Source: a virus. Taken from it: a DNA stretch of 31,865 nt. A program made the position numbers and the translations under genes. This document shows, one piece after another, positions 20,915-29,766 of the stretch. The number at the start of each line of letters is the position of its first letter. Position 1 is the stretch's first letter. The notes below the pieces were generated by a model, which did not search any database, had not been told where the DNA came from, and worked only from the letters and a program-made list of their open reading frames with translations. The stretch covers positions 1 to 31,865 of the IMG/VR virus record IMGVR_UViG_3300025704_000077. One strand, 5' to 3'.

Positions 20915-21459
20915 GGTTTTTTCTCCGCTGCTTTATTCGCCCTGATGGTTGAGAGACTGGATTGAGCCGAGATACCTACTTGAGCACCTTGTGCAGTAGA
21001 CCCTAATATAGTACCTAAGCCTACACCGCCTCCTTGTGATACAGAGTTGATTCTTGAGGTATGTGTTGACTGTGCCCCTAATCTAGACTCGTTCATCTGT
21101 GCCAATTCTCTTCCTAGGTTTTGCGTTACCATTGTATTAGCTTCTAAACCTTTTCTCACAATACCTTCTTGGAAAGCCAGTGTACTGTTACCTTGTGCTC
21201 CTGACTCACCGCCAGCGACTACAGCTCTTGCTAGTAGTTCACGGGATTGTATATCATTAGCTACTTGTTCTTGAGCAGCAGCCTCTTGTGCTTGAGCCTC
21301 CTGCAAGTTAATTTGTCTATCGGCATCCATCTTAGCTTGATTAGATGACCTTACGTTTTCTTCGTATGCTGCATCTTGTGCATCGCTGGCTTCTTGTGCC
21401 GCCATAATACCACTAGCTGCGCTCATTATTCCAAGTGTAATTGATACTGGTTCACACAT
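20911..21459 (-). CDS. Internal virion protein B (T7 gp14-like)
   Basis: A 182-residue protein with an N-terminal Ala/Gly-rich hydrophobic helix (ITLGIMSAASGIMAAQEAS), an Ala/Gln-rich helical middle (QEAQAQEAAAQEQVANDIQS) and a Gly/Ser-rich C-terminus (GGGVGLGTILGSTAQGAQVG). This is the usual gp14 composition; in T7 gp14 inserts in the outer membrane during ejection. It overlaps the upstream gene by eight bases and the downstream one by four. Confidence 0.8.
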   Translation of the reverse strand: MCEPVSITLGIMSAASGIMAAQEASDAQDAAYEENVRSSNQAKMDADRQINLQEAQAQEAAAQEQVANDIQSRELLARAVVAGGESGAQGNSTLAFQEGIVRKGLEANTMVTQNLGRELAQMNESRLGAQSTHTSRINSVSQGGGVGLGTILGSTAQGAQVGISAQSSLSTIRANKAAEKKP

Positions 21460-21916
21460 TTTCTTTTATCCTCACAAATTGGTAGAAGGGTTCTTTTCCT
21501 ACTCCGTATTCTTCTATTAAATCAATAAACTGGAAGCCGAGTGATTTTAACCATCTCTTCGACACTGTATTATCAGCGTGTACGTAGTTAAGCAGGAGCG
21601 GGTAATCATTGTTAATCTTTTTTACCCACTCTATTGCTTGTGGTATAAATTCTTTCTTAGTGTCTATTAACTTGTCTGTCCCTAGTAACCAAGGACTGCC
21701 AAAGGCTTTACAATCTGCCACGCCAAACATTCCCACAATACTTCCATCTTCATGGATAACAGAGTGACATTCTCTGGAAGCTTTGAAGCTCTCCTGAAGT
21801 GACCTTAAAGGGTTCAGCCCATTACTAGCCATAACTTCGTTAGCGTCTTGTTCTCTCATAAAGGAAGCCATCTCTCGACAGTCTCCCCAGTTTGCGGGTC
21901 TGTAGTGGTGTGTCAT
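21452..21916 (-). CDS. Internal virion protein A-like, GNAT-fold (T7 gp13 position)
   Basis: I choose ATG 21916 (MTHHYRPANWGDCREMASFM), two bases after the gp12 stop, over an upstream frame extension that would lie inside that gene. The 154-residue product has the plan of the DUF2833/GNAT-like phage proteins found at the T7 gp13 position: RPANWGDCREMASFMREQDA, HSVIHEDGSIVGMFGVADC, LLLNYVHADNTVSKRWLKSL then GFQFIDLIEEYG, a typical acetyltransferase C-terminal half. Whether it is catalytic or only structural is unknown. The ribosome-binding site is weak (AGAGA), so coupling to the gp12-like gene is likely. Confidence 0.75.
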   Translation of the reverse strand: MTHHYRPANWGDCREMASFMREQDANEVMASNGLNPLRSLQESFKASRECHSVIHEDGSIVGMFGVADCKAFGSPWLLGTDKLIDTKKEFIPQAIEWVKKINNDYPLLLNYVHADNTVSKRWLKSLGFQFIDLIEEYGVGKEPFYQFVRIKENV

Positions 21917-21918
21917 AT

Positions 21919-24426
21919 TTATAGTCTCTGGTTTCTTAGAACGACATACCCCTCCCACTCTGCACTTTGGAACGTGCTAGGAAGGTGTGAATCGTTAGTT
22001 ATTGTTATGGCTGTCTTTGTTGCCTGTGCTTGCACCCCAACTTGGAATGATCCGTCATCAATAATAGCAGCCTGATCTAAAAGGTTGTGTTGGTTATCTA
22101 ATACACGCCCTGTGAAGTGTGAGGTAATTGGAGACCTACCTACGGAGTCTACAGTAACGTCAAAGTGTCCAGTGTCATTATAGTTAAACGACAGCTTCTT
22201 TAACTGGAATCGGGCAAGCTGTGTTGAGTCACCTTGTTTTGGTTTAAACACTTGCTGTGACATTTGATACTTAAATGTATAAGGCACGCCAATGATTAGG
22301 GTTTTGCCATTAGCGGTTGCATCATAAGTAGCTGTTGTAGCCGCATTATGGAAAAAAACTTTAGAAGCAACATTATAAAGTAGGTCGCGTGCTATACCTG
22401 ATTCATCAATAGCTGTATAACTTAAAACATTCCCCATAGTATAACCACTTGCATATGGGGCGGTGAAAGGTATGTCCAATTGGTCAGACCAATTATCTCT
22501 TGTTACTGTTATCTGTCTGTCTAATAAGACTTCAGTGTGGTCATATTTGACATCGACTACTTCATAACTACCGTCTTCAAATGTAAAATACATTAAATTG
22601 TTGGTAAAGTATATGTGGGCTATGTCTTCTGTAAATATCCACTTAGACCAAGAACTTTGTAGCCGCTCCTCTGAGGAGTTGTACCACTTATAAATATAAC
22701 ACTCCTTCTTGTTACTAGAAGTAAGGCAAGCGAGCATATCTTCATTAGCAGACGAATCAAATTGTCTTATATTTCCTTCAAGGTATGTGGGAACGTGGGA
22801 GGTGATAGACGTAGCGTCTCTTACTTCTGTTGTTTCTCTTGTGAAGAACTCTCTTACTCCTGCATAGCCACCTGATTTAGTAGCAAAGAATACACTGTTA
22901 CCAGCACCCACTGGTGGGGCGGTTAGATCACACTCATACTTCGTTGATTGATCTACTGTTACTTCCGCTGGTGTTAGTAACTGGGAAGCAGATAGGGTAA
23001 ACTGGTTGAGGGTTGAGAACAGTAGTAAGTTATCCTGAATAGGCACAGCAGCTTTAAGTTCCGATACTTCGTTCTGGCTGACTGCTACATCAATAGGATC
23101 AGAGTCAAGTAGTGTACGTACTGTTGTTCGGAAGAAGTTGTAGTAACCACTAGCCTCACTAAAGATTACATTTTCTCCTGCAAGAACACCTAAGCGGTTT
23201 CTGTGGAAGAATATATCTGTTATTTTACTACCTACAAAACTAGGGAAAGGGTTAGTGTTTTCATCCCCACATACACGGTTATTCCATGCAGGCTGACCAA
23301 AAGTAAAACTAAGGTCAGCGTTCTGTTTTAACTGGTGGGGCATAGTTGATAAAGCGAAACCATGATTAATATTAGGAGCAGCGCATTCACGCCAAAAGCC
23401 TGAACCGCCTGTGCCTTCAAACTTAACGTGAAAATCATCTTCTTTCTTTTGATTATCTCCCACGACACCTAAGATATAACCGTTTTCACATTGGTTAGGT
23501 AAGTCCGTAAAAGATTTAGCTGTTCCTTTGAATGCTTTAAGATTGACACCACCATCATCATCTGTAACTTTAATACTGAAATCACCGAAAGTGCTATCAG
23601 CCTCGACAATAAAGTAAGGCTCTCCCACCCCAATGCTAGGGTCTTTGGTAATACTCCCTGTACCAGCTGTGGTAAAATTTCTTAGATTGCCAATAACTGT
23701 ACCAGTTTTAAGCTGATCGGAGTTGATTGTTTGGTCATCGTCAGTAGCAATTTCTGTTATTTGTTTTGGTGTTGTATAGACTGAGTTAGCTAGACTAGTA
23801 CCTGTTCCATTTATTCTTACAGTATAACTCCTGCCGTAGTTGACCGACTTTAAATATATTAAAGCACTTCGTTCGTTGTGTGAAAGTAACCCAACAGGAG
23901 AAGAAGGCTCGCTAACTACTTTATCTTTGTTAACAATAAACGTAGCATCAGCAACAGAGGTAGATGTAATATCTGAAGGTGTCGTTGGTAGATAAGCAGT
24001 TGCGGCAATGTTGTCCGTATTGCCAGCATTAGCAATTGCGTTACCGTTTGCTAACCAACTACCATGACCTGATTGGTATCGTAAGTTACCAGCGATGTCG
24101 TAAACGTGTACTTTTTTTAAGGAGGTAATGATAACATGGTATTGTTCATCATCACTTCGTTTGTACGTGTGAAAAAATGCTGTCTCTAATCCTGATAAAT
24201 TTACATAGTCCCATCTATCGTTTAGGTTTGTGTTGGTAGTGCTACTTACCCCACTAAGACACTTCAACTGTTTTAAAAACTTTGTAGGTGGGCGTTTCTT
24301 AAGACCATCAACCACATCCGAGAAACCGTTTTCCTGTACTTCTCCCTGACTCTCTAATCGTAGAGCTGCGGGTTGTTGACTAACCCCGTTAATGAGGTTG
24401 GGTATGCTTTTAGAAACTAAAGCCAT
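21919..24426 (-). CDS. Tail tubular protein B (T7 gp12-like, nozzle)
   Basis: An 835-residue structural protein with the conserved start SKSIPNLINGVSQQPAALRL (residues 5-24) and GFSDVVDGLKKRPPTKFLKQL (about 34-54), both hallmarks of T7 gp12. The motifs HRNRLGVLAGENVIFSEASG and LFSTLNQFTLSASQLLTP further on also fit. It forms the distal tail nozzle that closes the channel and binds the fibres with gp11. The ATG lies one base after the gp11 stop. Length is near T7 gp12 (794 aa). Confidence 0.92.
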   Translation of the reverse strand: MALVSKSIPNLINGVSQQPAALRLESQGEVQENGFSDVVDGLKKRPPTKFLKQLKCLSGVSSTTNTNLNDRWDYVNLSGLETAFFHTYKRSDDEQYHVIITSLKKVHVYDIAGNLRYQSGHGSWLANGNAIANAGNTDNIAATAYLPTTPSDITSTSVADATFIVNKDKVVSEPSSPVGLLSHNERSALIYLKSVNYGRSYTVRINGTGTSLANSVYTTPKQITEIATDDDQTINSDQLKTGTVIGNLRNFTTAGTGSITKDPSIGVGEPYFIVEADSTFGDFSIKVTDDDGGVNLKAFKGTAKSFTDLPNQCENGYILGVVGDNQKKEDDFHVKFEGTGGSGFWRECAAPNINHGFALSTMPHQLKQNADLSFTFGQPAWNNRVCGDENTNPFPSFVGSKITDIFFHRNRLGVLAGENVIFSEASGYYNFFRTTVRTLLDSDPIDVAVSQNEVSELKAAVPIQDNLLLFSTLNQFTLSASQLLTPAEVTVDQSTKYECDLTAPPVGAGNSVFFATKSGGYAGVREFFTRETTEVRDATSITSHVPTYLEGNIRQFDSSANEDMLACLTSSNKKECYIYKWYNSSEERLQSSWSKWIFTEDIAHIYFTNNLMYFTFEDGSYEVVDVKYDHTEVLLDRQITVTRDNWSDQLDIPFTAPYASGYTMGNVLSYTAIDESGIARDLLYNVASKVFFHNAATTATYDATANGKTLIIGVPYTFKYQMSQQVFKPKQGDSTQLARFQLKKLSFNYNDTGHFDVTVDSVGRSPITSHFTGRVLDNQHNLLDQAAIIDDGSFQVGVQAQATKTAITITNDSHLPSTFQSAEWEGYVVLRNQRL

Positions 24427-25032
24427 TTAGATCACCTTGTGTCCGATTGAACGATCAAGAACACTATACGTGCCGCCATCGTCAAATATGTTATAGTCCC
24501 CGTTCTCACTTTCCATTTCTTTCAAAGCGAATAGGGCTTGTTGCTCATCAGCTCTGTTCATGGCTGAGAGGTTATCACTACCGACTACTCTTTCTTGGAA
24601 TAATCGTGCAGCTTTAATTGTGATGTATCGTCTTGCTACTTCTGGTATCAATGTGAAGTCTAGCATATAGACAATATCTAGTTTTAAATCTTTGTTGATG
24701 ATGTCTGTGTGTTGTACTTTGTCGTACATAAACTGACCACGTTGTACGTATTCATTCTTATAACTTCTGTACTTATTTACTGAACTAGCTAGGTCAGCAC
24801 GTAATACATTTGCCGCCAGTGGTATCTTACCATTAGAATCTTTAGATGCTGGTACATCTGGCTCACTGTTGAAGTTCCAGCCAAATGACTGAACATCTCT
24901 TGAAACTTCATTGAGTACAGTCTCAGCCGTTTCAGCATCAACTAAACCAGAGTCTAAGCTGTTGACTGGTGCTTCGCCAATGGTCGAGAGCATAGAGTTT
25001 ACAGCCTGAAGCTGTGTTGTGGGAGTTGTCAT
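24427..25032 (-). CDS. Tail tubular protein A (T7 gp11-like, adaptor)
   Basis: A 201-residue protein starting TTPTTQLQAVNSMLSTIGEA PVNSL, the typical opening of T7 gp11, then EVSRDVQSFGWNFNSE and an ending LYI/ITIKAARLFQERVVGS DN. It connects portal to nozzle and provides the docking ring for the six tail fibres. Length is close to T7 gp11 (196 aa). GAGGT precedes the ATG. A terminator stands between it and the capsid gene. Confidence 0.92.
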   Translation of the reverse strand: MTTPTTQLQAVNSMLSTIGEAPVNSLDSGLVDAETAETVLNEVSRDVQSFGWNFNSEPDVPASKDSNGKIPLAANVLRADLASSVNKYRSYKNEYVQRGQFMYDKVQHTDIINKDLKLDIVYMLDFTLIPEVARRYITIKAARLFQERVVGSDNLSAMNRADEQQALFALKEMESENGDYNIFDDGGTYSVLDRSIGHKVI

Positions 25033-25043
25033 ATTTACCTCAA

Positions 25044-25082
25044 TGAAAAAATAAAGAGAAACACCCCCGAAGGGGTGCTCTC
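25044..25082 (-). terminator. Rho-independent terminator after the major capsid gene
   Basis: On the minus strand CACCCC-TTCG-GGGGTG forms a stable tetraloop hairpin, followed by TTTCTCTTTATTTTTT. The position is the same as the T7 late terminator just after gene 10. Confidence 0.85.
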
Positions 25083-25093
25083 ATAAAACGTTA

Positions 25094-26140
25094 CTATACT
25101 AAAGCGATAGCAGCTTTGTTGCGTAGAACATTGTGTCCCATTGCATACTTAGCAACCATCAAAGTACCTTGACGTTCAATCTGATATTCAGACTCAACAC
25201 CTAGGTCTAGTAGCTTAACTGTAGCCGCAGCATCTTTAGTGAATACCAAGCCTTTAAGACCAGTCTCACCAGCAGCGTAATCGCCCAAACCTGAACCACC
25301 ATTTGCTTGAGTGATTCGTGTAGGAGTAGCGTCAGTAGCTACATTTTTAGGTAGGTGGTTAGACATAAGAATCTTAACACCGCCTACTGTTGGTACGTTA
25401 CCGCCAGCAACACTGCCGTTACCGCCTACGTCACGGTTCATAGCTGTAGTGTCAGTGCCTAGTAGCGCGTAATAAGTAGCTGGGTCTAGTACGCAGAACT
25501 TCTCACCAGTTACATCTTGAGTGTCAAACAGCTCAAGAGATTTGATGATACCGTCTACAACGCCTTGACCGCCAGAGGCTAGAGCTAATTTACCAGCGTG
25601 TTCTACTTCACTACCTGAAGCACCCGTCTCGTGCCATACACCGTCACCAACAGCCCACTGAGTTGTTTGGTCAGCAGTGCCAGAACCAGTTGCAGCATCA
25701 TAGATTGTAGAGAAGATGTTTCGGTCAGCAGCGTTAGCTAGAGCATTACCCATCTCTGATGAGTAGATAGAACGTACATCGTAGTGGTTCATCGCTTCGT
25801 CAATTTTAGGGACGAAGGTTGAGCTTACGAGCAAGTCATCTACTGTTACAGTGATTTCGCTTGCATCTACTTCTCCACCATAAATGGTGTCACCAGCTTT
25901 GTGGTAGGCTGCTGATGCAGTACCAATGCTAGGGAATTGAGCAGACTTACCGTTTGAGATAGTTCGTACTCTGTGTAGAGGCATTGCAATGTTGCGCTCT
26001 TCAAATGATGTTAATACTTCACCAGCAAACTGCTTGAGAAAGAGTTCTCTGCTTGATTTGTTTGCAGCAGCAGTTATGTCGTTGTTAATCGAACCTAATC
26101 GGGATACACTTCCTGTATCACTTCCTGAGTTCCATGCCAT
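25094..26140 (-). CDS. Major capsid protein (T7 gp10A-like)
   Basis: A 348-residue HK97-fold capsid protein, close to T7 gp10A (345 aa). The N-terminus AWNSGSDTGSVSRLGSINND is followed by RELFLKQFAGEVLTSFEERN and HRVRTISNGKSAQFPSIGTA, the conserved T7-type capsid segment, and LLVSSTFVPKIDEAMNHYDV. The C-terminus KAAIALV closes without room for a T7-style frameshifted long form. AAAGG lies ten bases before the ATG. The gene is bracketed by two terminators, which implies its own promoter. Confidence 0.95.
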   Translation of the reverse strand: MAWNSGSDTGSVSRLGSINNDITAAANKSSRELFLKQFAGEVLTSFEERNIAMPLHRVRTISNGKSAQFPSIGTASAAYHKAGDTIYGGEVDASEITVTVDDLLVSSTFVPKIDEAMNHYDVRSIYSSEMGNALANAADRNIFSTIYDAATGSGTADQTTQWAVGDGVWHETGASGSEVEHAGKLALASGGQGVVDGIIKSLELFDTQDVTGEKFCVLDPATYYALLGTDTTAMNRDVGGNGSVAGGNVPTVGGVKILMSNHLPKNVATDATPTRITQANGGSGLGDYAAGETGLKGLVFTKDAAATVKLLDLGVESEYQIERQGTLMVAKYAMGHNVLRNKAAIALV

Positions 26141-26155
26141 TGTAATATACCTTTT

Positions 26156-26186
26156 GTTAAATGTTTAAATGAATGTTTAATGTTTA
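26156..26186 (-). repeat. AAACATT repeat array in the capsid leader
   Basis: The minus strand has TAAACATTAAACATTCATTT followed by AAACATTTAAC: three AAACATT units and one related unit within 31 bases, directly upstream of the capsid ribosome-binding site. It resembles the AAACAT array near 5681-5709 but in the other orientation. The remaining leader (to 26265) must hold any capsid promoter; I found no good sigma70 match. Confidence 0.4.
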
Positions 26187-26265
26187 GTCACTTAGCACTT
26201 AATCTTTCCGCTTAGATTGTCCCCGCAGGGGTCAAAGGTAATTAATCTTGTGTTCCGTTACTTTT

Positions 26266-26287
26266 AAAAAAGCCCTCCGAAGAGGGC
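26266..26287 (-). terminator. Rho-independent terminator after the scaffold gene
   Basis: On the minus strand GCCCTC-TTCG-GAGGGC is followed immediately by TTTTTT. It begins ten bases after the scaffold stop codon. Confidence 0.9.
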
Positions 26288-26296
26288 ATAAAGAGA

Positions 26297-27085
26297 CTAT
26301 TGTACGTTGCTACGACCTAACTTAGTCGTAACAGACTGACGGTATGCTGGATCACTCCTGTATCGAGGGTCTCTCATAGCTTGAGTCACTTCTGACCAAG
26401 AGCCATAAGTACCGCCTGAAGAGGGCGCAGATTGTCCAGACAATAATGCTGGGTCAGTCCCTTCGGCAGCTTGATACTTTGAGCGTAATCCTTCTACAGC
26501 CAGCTTAACCATATCAATATCTCCTGAGTCTACTGCTCGATCATAGGCGGCAATCTCAGGTTGACTGAGGTTTTCGCTTGCCCATGTTGTCATCTCGCCA
26601 TAAGACTCTTCTCCTCCAACTATGTTGTGGACGGAGCTTTGGTAATCGCTGTTTAGAGACTCTTGTCCTGCTATCCAACTGTCTACCAAATTCTGGGGGA
26701 AACCAGCATCAGCTAACTTAGTGTAAGCATCCTCTGATAATCCACCTTGATTATACTCTTCTTGTAGTGAAGTAAAATCAACACCAGCTTTCTCTACTGC
26801 TTGTTGCACCTCACTACCAGAAGGTTGTTCTTCTGTTGTTTCTTCGGGAGCAACTTCAGGCTCTTCTGCATCATTTGCAGTTTGCCCTTCTCCCATTTTT
26901 TTCTCCAAATTTGAATAGGCACTTGCCATATCTTCAGGAGTCTTAAATTTTTCTGGCAACCAGTCAGGACGTTCTTCTTTATTAGGATCGTTTTTCGCCT
27001 CTAACTGCTCACCTTTGGCAATCATAGCATCTACGTGCTCTTGTGATTCGCCTTGTTCTTCATGTGTATTTATGTTGTCTGTCAT
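26297..27085 (-). CDS. Capsid assembly scaffolding protein (T7 gp9-like)
   Basis: A 262-residue, strongly acidic protein. It has the scaffold signature RPDWLPEKFKTPEDMASAYS (about 39-58) with NLEKKMGE, a Glu-rich linker (EEPEVAPEETTEEQPSG), a helical core and a C-terminal part (SWSEVTQAMRDPRYRSDPAY, VTTKLGRSNVQ) like that in T7 gp9. It directs prohead assembly and leaves the shell on maturation. It lies between the lysozyme-like gene and the capsid, with a terminator after its stop. Confidence 0.92.
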   Translation of the reverse strand: MTDNINTHEEQGESQEHVDAMIAKGEQLEAKNDPNKEERPDWLPEKFKTPEDMASAYSNLEKKMGEGQTANDAEEPEVAPEETTEEQPSGSEVQQAVEKAGVDFTSLQEEYNQGGLSEDAYTKLADAGFPQNLVDSWIAGQESLNSDYQSSVHNIVGGEESYGEMTTWASENLSQPEIAAYDRAVDSGDIDMVKLAVEGLRSKYQAAEGTDPALLSGQSAPSSGGTYGSWSEVTQAMRDPRYRSDPAYRQSVTTKLGRSNVQ

Positions 27086-27101
27086 AATAGTCTCTTTTGG
27101 T

Positions 27102-27776
27102 TTATTGTGGAATGCCCGCTTCTTTTGCGCTACCTAGTGGTAAGACATCTTTTACTTCAGAGGCTTTTTTAATAAGCCCTGCAAAATACATTTCTTTAAG
27201 AACCCTGTTGTCCATACCCGCAGTGTTCTTTTTATTGTCCTGCCTTCTGGCTTGTTTAGCGAACTGTTTAACATCTCCATTAAGAGCTGCGTCCAAAACG
27301 CTATCCCATTCATCAGCTGCTTTTGTGCCACCAACATTGTAAGCCAGAGAAGTAAGAACTAGTTGGAATCCTTGATCTATCTTATCCCAACTGCCTCCCT
27401 TTTCTTTTAGCTTTTTATCCCAAGACCCATCCCTAGCTATTTTTATATTATTAGCCATGTCCTTGTTAAGTATAGTGGTCTTATCCTCAGACGTTAAACC
27501 CCTTTCAAAAGGTATGCCATAAATTGTACCAGACTTAAGCTCAGTCTCTGTTAGTTTATGTCCATACCCTACGTCAAAGGTTCGTTGTTCTTCAGGTAGA
27601 TGTGCTTCTCTTTTATCATGTGTCCTAATAGGTAAAGCACCGTGGTCACTTTCAGCGTGAACGCCAATGTTGTTGTAGAAGCTCAAAGCTTTGTCGGGAT
27701 GTCTATCAACAGCCTGAACCTGAGCAGGAGGATTAGCATCTAAATAACTTATTGTTGCATCCATAAGTTCGCTCAT
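27102..27776 (-). CDS. Lysozyme-like (GH24-type) muralytic protein, probably virion-associated
   Basis: A 224-residue protein with features of phage lysozymes: FDVGYGHKLTETELKSG at about 85-102, GLTSEDKTTILNKDM, and QGFQLVLTSLAYNVGGTKA at about 145-163, the equivalent of the Q-AL-S--YN-G helix of GH24 enzymes. The catalytic glutamate normally sits before the GYGH region; the best candidates are in HAESDH or EEQRTF, so activity is uncertain. It is encoded between portal and scaffold, an odd place for an endolysin, which suggests a particle-borne enzyme for cell-wall passage. It may stand in for the transglycosylase domain not found in the gp16-like protein. GGAGG precedes the ATG closely. Confidence 0.6.
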   Translation of the reverse strand: MSELMDATISYLDANPPAQVQAVDRHPDKALSFYNNIGVHAESDHGALPIRTHDKREAHLPEEQRTFDVGYGHKLTETELKSGTIYGIPFERGLTSEDKTTILNKDMANNIKIARDGSWDKKLKEKGGSWDKIDQGFQLVLTSLAYNVGGTKAADEWDSVLDAALNGDVKQFAKQARRQDNKKNTAGMDNRVLKEMYFAGLIKKASEVKDVLPLGSAKEAGIPQ

Positions 27777-29336
27777 CTACTCCTCCTCGTTCATCGCCTG
27801 TTGCTGCATCTGATCAGACATACCTTTGATAGCAGGGCTTACACCCTTCTCTGCCATTTGCATCATCTGTTGTTGCTGCATCATCTCTTGTTGTTGTTGA
27901 GCTTCCTGTTGCTTCTGCTCATCAGATTTAACAAGACCCTGTGTATCAATACCAAGGGATGCACCGAGACGATCTAAGTAGTCACCAATGTTTAACTCGC
28001 TTTGAATAACTTCTTGTCCAAGCGGTTGTAACATTTGTAAGAACTGGCTTAGTTTGTTTAAGTCCTGCCCACGACCAAGGGCTTCAAGACCTGTAACGAT
28101 CTGAGGCTTCAACGTGTCTTTAGGGAACTTAGGCATCTTACCTTCCTTCTGCATCTTACCTAAAAGGAGGTTGACTAAGGGAACTTGAAACTCTTGTGAT
28201 AGTACAGAGTAGATACCGCCAAGAGCTGTCTCTAGCTCCTGTGCCATGTACCGCACTTCTTCTGCTGTTACTCTCTCAGCTTGTCGTTGAACAGAGCTGT
28301 TAAGTAAGAAAGCAAAGGATAAGCGTTCTGTAATCTTCTGCATTGTTTCTTGTGCTACTCTAAAGTCATTAAACTTGTTAGCTTGTAAAGTAGTTACATC
28401 ATTAGCATCACCAGAAATAATACCACCGTTGGGTGCATCAGCAATACTTCTCATTTTAGTCGTACCATTTGGTCGTACTAAGAATAATAGTTTAGAGCTG
28501 GCAGCACTACCTTCGACAATAGCTTTGGTTAATGCTTCTAGAGATTTTAAATCACCTACAATTTCTTCACAGAAAGAACGTCCGTAGTTGTTACCGTCCA
28601 CCGCAATGAAACGTAACGCCATCCAAGGAAGCTTGTCTTCAGTGTACGAACCTTTAGTGCTAGGGATAATAATATCATGCACTTCTTGGTGTACTTCAAA
28701 CTTCTTACCCACACGCTTAACGCAAGTGTAGATGTCACATTCTTTCTTATTAGTATCTACTTGGTACTCAGGGTTCTCCATCAAAGCCTCTAAGACTTCT
28801 TTAGGTAACGCATCATACGCTATAGATTCTTTAACTATAATTTTTAGGATGTTGCCCATCGTGTCACGTTGTATGACATAACGGTCTAATCGAAATACTT
28901 TCATTCCACTTTTTGGTGGCATATGTACTAAGACGTTACCGCTAACGATAAGCTGTTTTAGTGCTTCAAAAGTAGGAACACGTATCGCTTTTGATTCTAC
29001 TTCTTGTGTCGCGCTTCGTTCTATACGAGCAAGTGCTTCCTCTGCTTTACCTCGTGCGTCCCCACCTAGTTCCGTAAGATCAAAATCATCGATAGTTAAT
29101 CGGAAGAAAGATTGGTTAGGGGGTAGCAGTGTCATTAGCAGTTTAGAGGCTAGGTTGTTAACACCCCTAGCACCAACTGATTGGTAAGGGGTTACATACT
29201 GAGTGCTCCCTGTATGTCCTTCAGGAGGCATTAGTGTCGGTATAGTTAACTCAGCACAATTACGTGCTCTTGATAAGAACGAATCACGATCTGATGCCAT
29301 GTTTTCATACGTCTTGGCTATAGATGAATCGTGCAT
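27777..29336 (-). CDS. Portal protein (T7 gp8-like head-tail connector)
   Basis: A 519-residue portal, near T7 gp8 (536 aa). Conserved parts: YENMASDRDSFLSRARNCAE, TQYVTPYQSVGARGVNNLAS then KLLMTLLPPNQSFFRL, PWMALRFIAVDGNNYGRSFC, RVTAEEVRYMAQELE-ALGG and a Gln/Met-rich C-terminus (QEAQQQQEMMQQQQMMQMAE). The dodecameric portal is the nucleus of head assembly and the DNA gate. AGGA lies seven bases before the ATG. Gene order portal - (lysozyme-like) - scaffold - capsid supports the call. Confidence 0.95.
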   Translation of the reverse strand: MHDSSIAKTYENMASDRDSFLSRARNCAELTIPTLMPPEGHTGSTQYVTPYQSVGARGVNNLASKLLMTLLPPNQSFFRLTIDDFDLTELGGDARGKAEEALARIERSATQEVESKAIRVPTFEALKQLIVSGNVLVHMPPKSGMKVFRLDRYVIQRDTMGNILKIIVKESIAYDALPKEVLEALMENPEYQVDTNKKECDIYTCVKRVGKKFEVHQEVHDIIIPSTKGSYTEDKLPWMALRFIAVDGNNYGRSFCEEIVGDLKSLEALTKAIVEGSAASSKLLFLVRPNGTTKMRSIADAPNGGIISGDANDVTTLQANKFNDFRVAQETMQKITERLSFAFLLNSSVQRQAERVTAEEVRYMAQELETALGGIYSVLSQEFQVPLVNLLLGKMQKEGKMPKFPKDTLKPQIVTGLEALGRGQDLNKLSQFLQMLQPLGQEVIQSELNIGDYLDRLGASLGIDTQGLVKSDEQKQQEAQQQQEMMQQQQMMQMAEKGVSPAIKGMSDQMQQQAMNEEE

Positions 29337-29348
29337 TGTTAATTCCTA

Positions 29349-29543
29349 TTAATATTTAATTTTAGTTTGTTTTGGCTTTTTAGAGGTAGTGTCCGTATTC
29401 GGTGTTGAGGAGGCAGGGTTCATTCTTTCTTTAACCCTGTCATATTCCGCATAGCCTTTTTTCATGCCTATGCCCGCTAAACCTGATTCAGAAATTTTCC
29501 GTCTCACTTTTGGACTACCAATCATACCCGCAGGGCTACACAC
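29349..29543 (-). CDS. Small phage protein upstream of portal (64 aa)
   Basis: It starts with GTG at 29543 (MCSPAGMIGSPKVRRKISES), overlapping the end of the preceding gene by eight bases; an ATG at residue 7 is an alternative. The sequence is basic and Ser/Pro/Thr-rich with a disordered C-terminus (NPASSTPNTDTTSKKPKQTK). Its MCSP start echoes the MCMSSPK start of the gene before it. The role is unknown; such small proteins often sit beside portal genes in T7-like phages. Confidence 0.5.
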   Translation of the reverse strand: MCSPAGMIGSPKVRRKISESGLAGIGMKKGYAEYDRVKERMNPASSTPNTDTTSKKPKQTKIKY

Positions 29544-29763
29544 TTTTACTACCTATACTCAAACCAGATCCTGCCGATGATCCTGCAACCTGTGTACCTG
29601 AAGACCCTCTTCCAAGAACACCTCTAGCCCCTCTCTTTTTCTTTTTCAGGGCGGTGGCGTTACTGTCTACTGCGTCTTCTAATTCTGATGGGGCTTTTTC
29701 TGGTGGCGGTGGTGCTACTACCGTTGGCGATGGGGCTGCTACTTTTGGTGATGACATACACAT
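29536..29763 (-). CDS. Small Pro/Ala-rich phage protein (75 aa)
   Basis: MCMSSPKVAAPSPTVVAPPP continues with an acidic helix (ELEDAVDSNATALKKKKRGA) and a Gly/Ser tail (GVLGRGSSGTQVAGSSAGSG). The plan 'MC-SPK-P-PP..., RRG--.LG.G-, GLSIG' is common in small proteins encoded near portal or tail genes of T7-like phages; the function is not known. It starts one codon-length after the previous stop, without a strong Shine-Dalgarno (only AAGAG), so translation is likely coupled. Confidence 0.65.
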   Translation of the reverse strand: MCMSSPKVAAPSPTVVAPPPPEKAPSELEDAVDSNATALKKKKRGARGVLGRGSSGTQVAGSSAGSGLSIGSKSV

Positions 29764-29766
29764 AAT

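Noticed and set aside
25033-25093. Frameshifted long capsid form as in T7 gp10B
   Set aside because: Only 60 bases, containing a terminator, separate the capsid stop from the next gene; no extension frame is possible.
26141-26265. tRNA or sigma70 promoter in the capsid leader
   Set aside because: No cloverleaf or T-loop motif, and no -35/-10 pair with correct spacing was found.
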